Positions 1 to 5,913 of a stretch of 9,278 nt of DNA are shown piece after piece. Numbering within the stretch: the stretch's first letter is position 1; each line of letters starts with the position of its first letter. The notes beneath the pieces are model-generated. The model did not search any database and was not told the origin of the DNA. It saw only the letters and a program-made list of their open reading frames with translations. Source of the stretch: Desulfobacteraceae bacterium (GTDB lineage: Bacteria > Desulfobacterota > Desulfobacteria > Desulfobacterales > Desulfosalsimonadaceae); contig SLGU01000357.1 in NCBI GenBank assembly GCA_007136525.1, positions 1 through 9,278 of the forward strand, given 5' to 3'. A program made the translations under genes and the position numbers.

Positions 1-15
1 CACACGTTGAATGTC

Positions 16-99
16 GTCCCTTCAGGACTCCGGTTTTTTTGCGGCGTTTATTACCGGTGGTTGAAACCACCGGCGGTATTATATATCCCCTCCGGGGAT
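16..99. repeat. Triple-hairpin intergenic repeat element
   Basis: Three short hairpins occur in a row. The first has arms GTCC (16-19) and GGAC (25-28). The second has arms CCGGTGG (54-60) and CCACCGG (67-73) around the loop TTGAAA. The third has arms ATCCCC (85-90) and GGGGAT (94-99). From memory, modules of this form (a GTCCC-TTC-GGGAC-like hairpin, a GGTTGAAACC-centred hairpin, then a second CCC-TCC-GGG-like hairpin) recur between genes in many bacteria and are associated with REP or IS200/RAYT-type elements. The stems are seen directly; the family assignment is from memory. No transposase is present. The element lies just upstream of the acyltransferase gene and could act as a terminator or mRNA-stability element for whatever lies to the left. 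Confidence 0.6.
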
Positions 100-151
100 G
101 ACCGGTGTCCCCCGGCAAAGGCGAAAAATGTCCAAACCCAGAATTTGCCTT

Positions 152-163
152 ATGCAATTGCAT
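152..163. promoter_or_regulatory. Perfect 12-bp palindrome, candidate operator
   Basis: The sequence ATGCAATTGCAT is a perfect palindrome that ends 40 bases before the proposed ATG of the acyltransferase gene. A second TTGCAA-like half site follows at 168-173. The placement suits an operator for a dimeric repressor, such as a TetR- or FadR-type regulator of lipid metabolism. No regulator gene is adjacent and no cognate is known, so this is only a candidate. Confidence 0.25.
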
Positions 164-203
164 GCGGTTGCAAAAAGTACGCGATTCTGATACGTTGCAG
201 CGC

Positions 204-1586
204 ATGAACAATCCTGTGGAAAGACTATCCGGCATTGACAGCCTGATGTTTGCCCTGGACCATCCCGGACCCCCGCCCGTGATATCCGGTGCCTTTGAAT
301 TCGACTGTCGCCTTGATTTCAGCGATATCAATGCATTTATCGCCGAGCGGCTCCTGCGCCATGACCGTTTCAGAATGCGCCCTTCGATCAATACGGGGTT
401 TCCTGTATGGGTAGAAGACCCTGCCATGGATATGGACTATCACATGTGCCGTTCGACCGTTGCGCCACCAGGAGGAGAAAAGCAGGTCCAGGCGCTTTTC
501 AACGAACTGTCAGCCGAACCGCTGGATCCCGGAAAACCCCTCTGGCGGATCCACTACATTGAAAATACCGAAAGCGAAGGATCTCACCTTTTTTTCCGCA
601 TTCATCACTGTATCGGAGACGGCATGGCCATGGTCCGCCTGTTGCTTTCGATCACGGACACGGCGGCCGAAGCCATGGAAAACCTTCGTGAAAACGATAA
701 ACATGCTCAACACGCGAATCGTTCCAAACGAAAATGTCACGCGGTGTGCGATTATGCAAAAAAGAAAATAAAAACTGTCATTTCAGACCCCGCACAAGCA
801 AGGCAGTGTGCGAAAAACACGCGAACCGCACTGTCCGAAACCGCCATGACCATGGCCAGGCTGCTCATGCTGCCGCCTGACCGCGAATGCTTTTTCAACC
901 AGCCGCCGACAACCCTGCGCCGCATGACATGGACCGCTCCCCTGCCGCTGGATGAAATCAAGAAAGCCGGTGCCCGGTTCAACACGACCGTCAACGATAT
1001 CATTGCCGCCCTGACGACCGGTGGGTTGCGCCGGTACCTCGATCAAAACGGCATGCTCCAGGGCAAGATTCCCATCCGCATGGCCGTGCCCGTCAACATC
1101 CGCCCTAAGGAGGCGGCCATCGACGCCCAGGCCGAACTGAAAAATGCATTCGGCTTTGTCCTGGCCCCCCTCCCGGTGTTCATACAAGACCCGCTTCGCC
1201 GCCTCCGGCGGGTCAGCGCCATTCTTGACCAATTGAAGCAATCATCGGACGCTTCCGTGGCATGGGCCGCCATGAACGCCCTTGGGGCCGTACCCCCGGA
1301 ATTTGCCAGGAAAACCGCTCATCTGTTTGCAGAAAAAATAACCGGCATCATCAGCAATGTGCCGGGCCCGGACCGTGAGCTGTATTTCGCAGGCGGGAAG
1401 ATCAAACGCATTCTGTTCTGGCTGCCCCTGGTCAAGGGCATGGGAATCGGCATCAGTGCCTTCAGCTATAACAACATCGTGTCACTGGGCATTGTGACGG
1501 ATGCCCAAATGGCCCCTGACCCCGACGCCATTGCGCGTCATATCGAAGACGAATTCAACATGCTCGCAAAACAATGCGCAACTTGA
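204..1586 (+). CDS. Wax ester synthase / acyl-CoA:diacylglycerol acyltransferase (WS/DGAT family)
   Basis: This 460-residue protein belongs to the bacterial WS/DGAT family. Members transfer an acyl group from acyl-CoA to a fatty alcohol or diacylglycerol, making wax esters or triacylglycerol at the inner membrane. The N-terminus has the typical ERLSGIDSLMFALD opening. The catalytic HHxxxDG motif is intact as HHCIGDG (residues 134-140), preceded by the family block LDPGKPLWRIHYIE. The C-terminal half carries NDIIAALTTGGLRRYL, VPVNIRP, NVPGP and a conserved tail. Length matches the usual 450-480 residues. The reading frame opens at a GTG (105), but the ATG at 204 places the family start correctly and avoids the upstream hairpins; its ribosome-binding site is weak. 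The gene converges on the ATPase operon with a six-base gap, so the two transcripts may overlap. Substrate (wax ester or triacylglycerol) cannot be read from sequence. Confidence 0.9.
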   Translation: MNNPVERLSGIDSLMFALDHPGPPPVISGAFEFDCRLDFSDINAFIAERLLRHDRFRMRPSINTGFPVWVEDPAMDMDYHMCRSTVAPPGGEKQVQALFNELSAEPLDPGKPLWRIHYIENTESEGSHLFFRIHHCIGDGMAMVRLLLSITDTAAEAMENLRENDKHAQHANRSKRKCHAVCDYAKKKIKTVISDPAQARQCAKNTRTALSETAMTMARLLMLPPDRECFFNQPPTTLRRMTWTAPLPLDEIKKAGARFNTTVNDIIAALTTGGLRRYLDQNGMLQGKIPIRMAVPVNIRPKEAAIDAQAELKNAFGFVLAPLPVFIQDPLRRLRRVSAILDQLKQSSDASVAWAAMNALGAVPPEFARKTAHLFAEKITGIISNVPGPDRELYFAGGKIKRILFWLPLVKGMGIGISAFSYNNIVSLGIVTDAQMAPDPDAIARHIEDEFNMLAKQCAT

Positions 1587-1592
1587 GGCCCG

Positions 1593-2738
1593 TTATGCGC
1601 CCTGATCCATGTCCGCCCGATTATTCCCCTGCGCAATGCCCCTGCCGATCCTGAGTAAACCGGCCATATCGCACACCTCGGCATCTTCCATGGGGATTTC
1701 CACGATTGGAATCCCGGGACCTGTTTCCCTGGCAAACGCCCGGATCACCCTTCTGTCGCTTTGAGCAAGTTGATAATACAGAAGGGATGCGGCCTCGATC
1801 TGGCGGATCAACTCCTGCGGCAGGACATTTTTGTCGTTAAGCTCACGCAAAAGCTGCCTGGCGCCATCCGGTTCAACGGCGGTGTGCACCCGGTTGATGA
1901 TAAACCCGTGAAACGGCATCCCATGCGACGCCAGGCGATCATAAAAATATCGGGCTTCCTGCATCGGATAGGCCCGGGGCGTGGTAATGGCGACAAAAGC
2001 GGTGGCCGGGTCTGAAAGCAGCTTTTCAACCACTTTTGCCCTTTTTTGAAAGCCGTCGAGCAGGACATCGTTAAACAACGAGAAAAAGCCGACCAGGTCC
2101 TCCATGGCCTGCTTGCCGATCACCTGGGATACCGCCTTGATAAACGGCGTCATGACCAGGCCGAAAACCTTGCCCCCCAATTTACCGACCCTGGAGCTGG
2201 GCCTTAACAGCTTCATGAAATACGGATGCCCCAGGAGGTTGAGCACCCGCCGGGGTGCATCCAGAAAATCCAGCGCCCGGCGGCTGGGAGGCGTGTCCAG
2301 GACGATCAGGTCCCAATCCCCCTGTTCGTGAATTTCATAGAGCTTTTCCATTGCCATGTATTCATGGGACCCGCCCATATTGGCGGACAGGTGCCGGTAA
2401 TACCGGTTGGAAAGGATCCGGTGCTTCATGTCCCCTGGCGCGTACCGGTCGACCAGCTGATCAAATGTGCGCTTGGCATCGAGCATCATGGCATGAAGCT
2501 CGCCCTGCGTACTTTCAAAGGAATCCAGGGGGACCCGGCCGGCCTTGTCCCTGAATTCATCGATCCCCAGCACATCGGCGAGGCGGCGCGCCGGATCGAT
2601 GGTCAATACGATGGTTTTCAGCCCGGAAAGGGCGCCGTAAAGGCCTATGGCGGCGGAAATCGTCGTTTTTCCGACGCCGCCGCTGCCGCAGCAGATAACG
2701 ATCCTCGGCCCCCCCGGTTTGGCAATGTTTTCAAGCAT
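1593..2738 (-). CDS. ArsA/GET3-family ATPase, Rv3680-like subunit
   Basis: This 381-residue SIMIBI-class P-loop ATPase belongs to the ArsA/GET3 group. Its P-loop is CCGSGGVGKTT (residues 16-26). The second residue of the usual GKGGVGKT is serine, so the signature lysine that reaches across the dimer is missing. Other family blocks are TIDPARRLADVLG (46-58, switch I), GELHAMMLDAKRTFD (79-93), HEYMAMEKL (125-133) and LDTPPSRRALDFLDAP (147-162). From memory these blocks closely match mycobacterial Rv3680. The start at 2738 is chosen because GGAAGGTGG lies just upstream and the P-loop is then near the N-terminus. The frame opens 26 codons earlier, inside the upstream ATPase gene. The ATG overlaps the end of that gene by eight bases, implying translational coupling and an obligate pair. 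It lacks the CxxC motif of eukaryotic GET3 and has no arsenic genes around it, so arsenite transport is unlikely. Substrate is unknown. Confidence 0.85.
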   Translation of the reverse strand: MLENIAKPGGPRIVICCGSGGVGKTTISAAIGLYGALSGLKTIVLTIDPARRLADVLGIDEFRDKAGRVPLDSFESTQGELHAMMLDAKRTFDQLVDRYAPGDMKHRILSNRYYRHLSANMGGSHEYMAMEKLYEIHEQGDWDLIVLDTPPSRRALDFLDAPRRVLNLLGHPYFMKLLRPSSRVGKLGGKVFGLVMTPFIKAVSQVIGKQAMEDLVGFFSLFNDVLLDGFQKRAKVVEKLLSDPATAFVAITTPRAYPMQEARYFYDRLASHGMPFHGFIINRVHTAVEPDGARQLLRELNDKNVLPQELIRQIEAASLLYYQLAQSDRRVIRAFARETGPGIPIVEIPMEDAEVCDMAGLLRIGRGIAQGNNRADMDQGA

Positions 2739-3759
2739 CGATGCCACCACCTTCCGGCGCACCTTCGGGCCTCGCCCCCGGGACCGCCCACTGGTCTGCG
2801 ATCCGCCTGATTTCACGGACGCTCATGTGGTTTGTAAAGAAAAAGGGGATTTCCACCACGGGGCAGGTCGCCCCATGACGGATGGCATCAAGATATTTTT
2901 CATGGATTTTCCTGCGCGCATAGTGGTGCCGTGCTGCTCCAAGCACCGCATCCAGGGCCTCGCAGCGGGAAACAGGCCCGCAGAAACGGCCGGGTGCGCC
3001 TGAAAAAAGCTCATCGTAGGGTATTTCAGGGTTTGGGGACGAAAAAATATCCGGGTAAACGGCATTTAAGAAAAATGCCTGGACCGGAATACCGGTTTCA
3101 TCACGAGCGGTTTCCATGAATTCAATTGATTCGCGCATGGGCAGTTCTTCAGGAAGCGATACCAGGGCCAGCGCGGTTTTACGGCTGTCTTTCAACAGCA
3201 CATCGAGCTGCTTTACCTGGGATACGATGGGACCGACGCGTATCATGCTGATCAGCGTTTTCGGCAGCCTGAGCAGGTTGAGCACATGGCCCGTGGCAGG
3301 GGCGTCAACAATGATAATATCATAGACAGGCGTACCGTCGGGCTGCCGGGCGTCCTCCCACCGCCACAGGCGTCCCAGGGTCATGATTTCCTTCAGACCG
3401 GGCGTGGCCGTGGCAAGGTAGTCAAACAGGCGGCTGCCCGTTATGCGCTTTGCAATGAAGCCGGATTTGATGTGGAAATGCGTATATGCGGTCATCTCGG
3501 CTTTGGGCAGCACCCGGGCAATGGAGATCTTGTCCGTTACCGGCACAGGGTTTTCTTCGATCTGCGCTTCCCCGAAAACCTGCCCGATGGCCGTGCCTTC
3601 TTCGGTTTCCGCAAGAAGCACCCGTTTGCCCGCTTTTTCAGCCGCAAATGCGAGCGCCATCGAAACCGTGGTCTTGCCGGTGCCCCCTTTGCCCATGACC
3701 AGCACCAGGCGGCGCTCGATCAGCCGGGCAATGTCCGGGTGCATGGCACCTGTCGACAT
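2731..3759 (-). CDS. ArsA/GET3-family ATPase, Rv3679-like subunit
   Basis: This 342-residue ATPase is the second, divergent member of the pair. Its P-loop GKGGTGKT (residues 23-30) keeps the signature lysine. In place of the ArsA DPAH switch it has LLAETEEGTAIGQVFG (48-63). Switch II reads VDAPATGHVLNLL (151-163). The stretch TATPGLKEIMTLGRLW (117-132) and the segment LALVSLPEELPMRESIEFM also resemble mycobacterial Rv3679 from memory. The two ATPases probably form a heterodimer in which only this subunit supplies the cross-dimer lysine. The start is uncertain. The frame opens with TTG at 3795, overlapping the stop of the preceding gene by three bases. ATG at 3759 (AAGG upstream) and ATG at 3744 (AGGTG upstream) are alternatives; I chose 3759. 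The C-terminus (PGARPEGAPEGGG) looks unstructured. The pair may target or sense membrane or lipid-associated proteins, but no client is known here. Confidence 0.8.
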   Translation of the reverse strand: MSTGAMHPDIARLIERRLVLVMGKGGTGKTTVSMALAFAAEKAGKRVLLAETEEGTAIGQVFGEAQIEENPVPVTDKISIARVLPKAEMTAYTHFHIKSGFIAKRITGSRLFDYLATATPGLKEIMTLGRLWRWEDARQPDGTPVYDIIIVDAPATGHVLNLLRLPKTLISMIRVGPIVSQVKQLDVLLKDSRKTALALVSLPEELPMRESIEFMETARDETGIPVQAFFLNAVYPDIFSSPNPEIPYDELFSGAPGRFCGPVSRCEALDAVLGAARHHYARRKIHEKYLDAIRHGATCPVVEIPFFFTNHMSVREIRRIADQWAVPGARPEGAPEGGGIDA

Positions 3760-3791
3760 CGGCCTTGACCACTCTTTTCCCGTTTTTCCGC

Positions 3792-4382
3792 TCAACCCTT
3801 ATCCGCCTTTCGCCCGGTCTTTTTTTTTTCTTTCTTTTCTTTTTTTTCCATTTTTTCCATGAGGGCTTCCACGCGCGCGCTGAGATCCCGGATTTCGTCC
3901 CGGCCGGCCAGGTTCAGGCGCTTTAAGGCCGCATCGATTCGGCGGTCAACAGTGACGGAAAGCCGCTCATAGATGGATTCCAGATGCCGATCGATTTCTT
4001 CTGCAGCACTGCCGGCGTCTTCTCTTTTCGGTATTTCAGGGTTTTTCAATGCGGCAAGAAGCTGGTCCAATTCGTCTTGGGGCATTTCAGAAAAATTCCG
4101 GCGGACCGATTCCCAAAACGCCCTGGCTTCAGTAAAAACGCCCTCCCCCCGCTTGAAAAACCAGGCCAGAAGGTGTTCGATTGCTTCACCCGGTTCCGGT
4201 TCCGGCCCCGAGCCCCCTTCCCCGGAAAGGATGCGGCGGGTGATATCCTCGCCGGTTCGGGTTTCCACGATGGCAACGTTTTCTCCTTCATCGGCCAGCT
4301 GGATGATCCCGTCCCGGGTGATATATCGTTTTTCTACGGTATCATAGAACCTGCCGTTGGCATAACGCTTGATGAGGCGCAT
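3792..4382 (-). CDS. PhaR/PHB_acc_N-type polyhydroxyalkanoate-granule regulator-like protein
   Basis: This 196-residue protein starts with MRLIKRYANGRFYDTVEKRY and continues with ITRDGIIQLADEGE and TGEDITRRIL. This is the PHB/PHA accumulation regulator DNA-binding domain (residues 1-52), which in PhaR represses phasin and granule genes. A Gly/Pro/Glu linker (54-66) leads to a helical region containing AWFFKRGEGVFTEARAFWESVRR. It ends in a coiled coil (about 125-180) and a very basic Lys/Glu tail (176-196), a phasin-like arrangement. The start at 4382 is supported by GGAGAA eight bases upstream; the open frame extends to 4586 only because the heptamer tract has no stop. The coding strand carries a run of ten A at 3820-3829, prone to slippage near the 3' end. 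No PHA synthase is visible, so this copy may act on neutral-lipid bodies made by the nearby acyltransferase. That role is inference. Confidence 0.8.
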   Translation of the reverse strand: MRLIKRYANGRFYDTVEKRYITRDGIIQLADEGENVAIVETRTGEDITRRILSGEGGSGPEPEPGEAIEHLLAWFFKRGEGVFTEARAFWESVRRNFSEMPQDELDQLLAALKNPEIPKREDAGSAAEEIDRHLESIYERLSVTVDRRIDAALKRLNLAGRDEIRDLSARVEALMEKMEKKEKKEKKKTGRKADKG

Positions 4383-4396
4383 GAGCGATTCTCCGG

Positions 4397-4510
4397 GGTT
4401 GTAGGTTGTAGGTTGTAGGTTGTAGGTTGTAGGTTGTAGGTTGTAGGTTGTAAGTTGTAGGTTGCAGGTTGTAAGTTGTAGGTTGTAGGTTGTAAGTTTT
4501 TCAGGTTGTA
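4397..4510. repeat. Heptanucleotide tandem repeat (GGTTGTA)n in the 5' leader of the PhaR-like gene
   Basis: Fourteen consecutive 7-bp units run from 4397 to 4494. Eleven are GGTTGTA. Two are AGTTGTA (4453-4459 and 4474-4480) and one is GGTTGCA (4460-4466). A degenerate stretch and one more unit follow at 4504-4510. On the coding strand of the PhaR-like gene the unit reads TACAACC. The tract ends about 14 bases before that gene's start codon, immediately 5' of its GGAGAA ribosome-binding site. Copy number would change leader length in 7-base steps. The substituted units suggest the array is old enough to have drifted. Similar heptamer arrays occur in other bacteria; no function is established here. 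Confidence 0.9.
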
Positions 4511-4527
4511 TGGTATGTATTGTAAAA

Positions 4528-4557
4528 TAAATAGCCCGGCAAGTGAAGCATTGTAAA
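4528..4557 (-). promoter_or_regulatory. Possible sigma70-type promoter of the PhaR-like/ATPase operon
   Basis: On the minus strand TTTACA (4557-4552) resembles a -35 box with five of six consensus matches. TATTTA (4533-4528) follows after 18 bases as a poor -10 box. Transcription would start just before the heptamer tract, placing the whole tract in the 5' untranslated leader. A second TTTACA occurs at 4526-4521 without a good -10. The assignment is weak. Confidence 0.3.
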
Positions 4558-4593
4558 AAAAATAAACGCATAACTGCGCATGGCAATGGATTT

Positions 4594-4599
4594 TATAAT
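4594..4599 (+). promoter_or_regulatory. Candidate -10 box for the patatin-like lipase gene
   Basis: A perfect TATAAT lies 68 bases upstream of the lipase ATG in an AT-rich stretch. The sequence 17 bases upstream (TAACTG) is a poor -35 box, so the promoter may depend on an activator or be spurious. It is the best plus-strand candidate in the divergent spacer between the PhaR-like gene and the lipase. Confidence 0.35.
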
Positions 4600-4667
4600 T
4601 TCTTTTTCAGTTACCCATCTTCCAGAGGGGCAATCCTGAGCACCTGAAATATAGAGATGAAAAAATT

Positions 4668-5585
4668 ATGACGCAAAACGACAATCATAAACCGGCAATC
4701 GAACGCGCGCTCATCCTTTCCGGCGGCGGTGCGCGCGGCGCCTACCATGTGGGCGTGATCCGCTATCTGAACGAGATCGGGTGGAAACCGGACATGGTGT
4801 GCGGCACGTCCATCGGGGCCGTCAACGCGGTCGCTTACGGAACCGGGATATCCACGGACCAAATGGCCGAGCTGTGGTACACCTATGACCGGAAATCACT
4901 CAAGCAGTTTTCCCTCAAAGGCATTATCAACAGCCTCAAAAAAAGCCTGCGGTACGCACCGCCGGCTGATACGCGCCGTATTCGCGCCATTCTTGAAAAG
5001 CATATCGATATCGACGCCCTGCGAAAAAGCACCACCCGCATCCTGATCACCGCACTGAACATGAAAACGGGGCAGATCCGGTATTTTACCAATAAAGTCA
5101 TTGATATTCCCCACATCATGGCGGCTACGGCGATCCCCATGGTTTTTCCATGGCAGCATATCGACGGCATTCCCCACTGGGACGCCGGTCTCATGGTCAA
5201 TACGCCCCTAACGCCGGCCCTTGCATGGAACGCAAAAGAAATCCTTGTTGTCCTCAACTCTCCGGTCGGCATTTTCGACGTCAAAGAGCCGAAAAGGCAG
5301 GCGCATGTGTTTGAACTCACGGTGGAGCACGTGCTGATCGGCTCCTTCATGGCCCAGCTTCCGGACACCGCCTGGCAGAACACGCCGGATGCCGCCGTTT
5401 TTGAAACCCCGCCTTACGGTTCACCGCGGATGAATCTCGCCATCGGCGGATCGACACTCCGCGTTGTTGCCCCGCCGAAAATGCTGGGGCTCGCATCCAT
5501 GTTCAATTATTCCCGGAAACAGGCGGAGTCCCTCATCACAGAAGGGTACCTGAATGCCAGAATGCAACTGCGACCTTCGTTTTAA
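4668..5585 (+). CDS. Patatin-like phospholipase / acyl hydrolase
   Basis: This 305-residue protein is a patatin-family lipid acyl hydrolase with a Ser-Asp dyad. The opening ALILSGGGARGAYHVGVI holds the GGGARG oxyanion loop (residues 19-24). The nucleophile elbow is GTSIG with Ser48 (46-50), and MAATAIPMVFPW is also typical of the family. The catalytic Asp is probably Asp172 in WDAGLMVNTPL. Here the usual DGG/DGA motif reads DAG, an unusual swap next to the catalytic residue. There is no signal peptide, so the enzyme is probably cytosolic or peripheral to membranes or lipid bodies. The ATG at 4668 is the first in frame and has only a weak GAGATG-like ribosome-binding site. Facing the storage-lipid operon, it may release fatty acids from membrane or stored lipid. 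Its substrate is not determinable from sequence. Confidence 0.88.
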   Translation: MTQNDNHKPAIERALILSGGGARGAYHVGVIRYLNEIGWKPDMVCGTSIGAVNAVAYGTGISTDQMAELWYTYDRKSLKQFSLKGIINSLKKSLRYAPPADTRRIRAILEKHIDIDALRKSTTRILITALNMKTGQIRYFTNKVIDIPHIMAATAIPMVFPWQHIDGIPHWDAGLMVNTPLTPALAWNAKEILVVLNSPVGIFDVKEPKRQAHVFELTVEHVLIGSFMAQLPDTAWQNTPDAAVFETPPYGSPRMNLAIGGSTLRVVAPPKMLGLASMFNYSRKQAESLITEGYLNARMQLRPSF

Positions 5586-5596
5586 GGGCCGGTTTC

Positions 5597-5878
5597 ATGT
5601 CAACCATCAGGCAGCAGATCATCGCGGTTCTGGAAAACGGGGACCATGACGTGCGGGAAATCTCGCAGCTTCTGGGCATAAGGGAAAAGGAAGTCTATGG
5701 GCATATGACCCACATTGAAAAAACACTCTCAGCCCAGGGGAAAAAACTGATCCTGACCCCTGCGTCCTGCGTTGAATGCGGATATGCATTCAAGCGGAGA
5801 AGCCGTCCCGAGCGCCCGGGAAAATGCCCCCGCTGCAAAAGCGAGCGCATCACAAACCCCCGTTTTTCAGTCGGGTAA
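5597..5878 (+). CDS. Small HTH plus zinc-ribbon protein (COG3357-like predicted regulator)
   Basis: This 93-residue protein has two parts. Residues 2-47 form a winged-helix/HTH-like domain (IRQQIIAVLENGDHDVREISQLLGI, then EKEVYGHMTHIEKTL). Residues 55-85 form a zinc ribbon with two CxxC knuckles, CVEC (58-61) and CPRC (77-80), separated by basic residues. From memory this matches the family of predicted transcriptional regulators with an HTH fused to a Zn ribbon (COG3357), whose targets are mostly unknown. It starts 11 bases after the lipase stop with AAGGG in the gap, so the two are probably co-transcribed. It may regulate the lipase or be bystander cargo. The family call is fairly firm; the role is not known. 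Confidence 0.8.
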   Translation: MSTIRQQIIAVLENGDHDVREISQLLGIREKEVYGHMTHIEKTLSAQGKKLILTPASCVECGYAFKRRSRPERPGKCPRCKSERITNPRFSVG

Positions 5879-5894
5879 GGATCCACGACCAAAA

Positions 5895-5913
5895 CCGGCC
5901 ACACCTATGCCGG
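5895..5913 (-). terminator. Weak terminator-like hairpin at the 3' end of aroB
   Basis: On the minus strand CCGGC (5913-5909), a nine-base loop and GCCGG (5899-5895) form a 5-bp stem followed by TTTT. The aroB stop codon TAG lies in the loop. The stem is short and the T-run brief, so termination may be inefficient. It falls in the 26-base gap between the convergent zinc-ribbon gene and aroB. Confidence 0.3.

Noticed and set aside
105..203. GTG-initiated N-terminal extension of the acyltransferase
   Set aside because: The extra 33 residues do not look like the family, begin next to the hairpin repeat, and the ATG at 204 gives the expected N-terminus and length.
783..1241. 152-codon minus-strand ORF inside the acyltransferase gene
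   Set aside because: It is antisense to conserved WS/DGAT motifs and its translation is compositionally biased without recognisable domains.
2226..2810. 194-codon plus-strand ORF opposite the ATPase gene
   Set aside because: It is antisense to a well-supported gene, its protein has no recognisable family features, and long antisense frames are common in GC-rich coding DNA.
1593..3759. Arsenite efflux (arsA) operon
   Set aside because: No arsB, arsR, arsC or arsD genes are nearby, arsenite-binding cysteines are not evident, and the pair fits the Rv3679/Rv3680-like group better.
4397..4510. CRISPR array
   Set aside because: The unit is only 7 bases, repeats are contiguous with no spacers, and no cas genes are present.
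4383..4586. 68-residue N-terminal extension of the PhaR-like protein through the heptamer tract
   Set aside because: The conserved domain begins exactly at the ATG at 4382, which has a good GGAGAA site; the extension is open mainly because the repeat lacks stops. It is kept only as a remark under the repeat finding.
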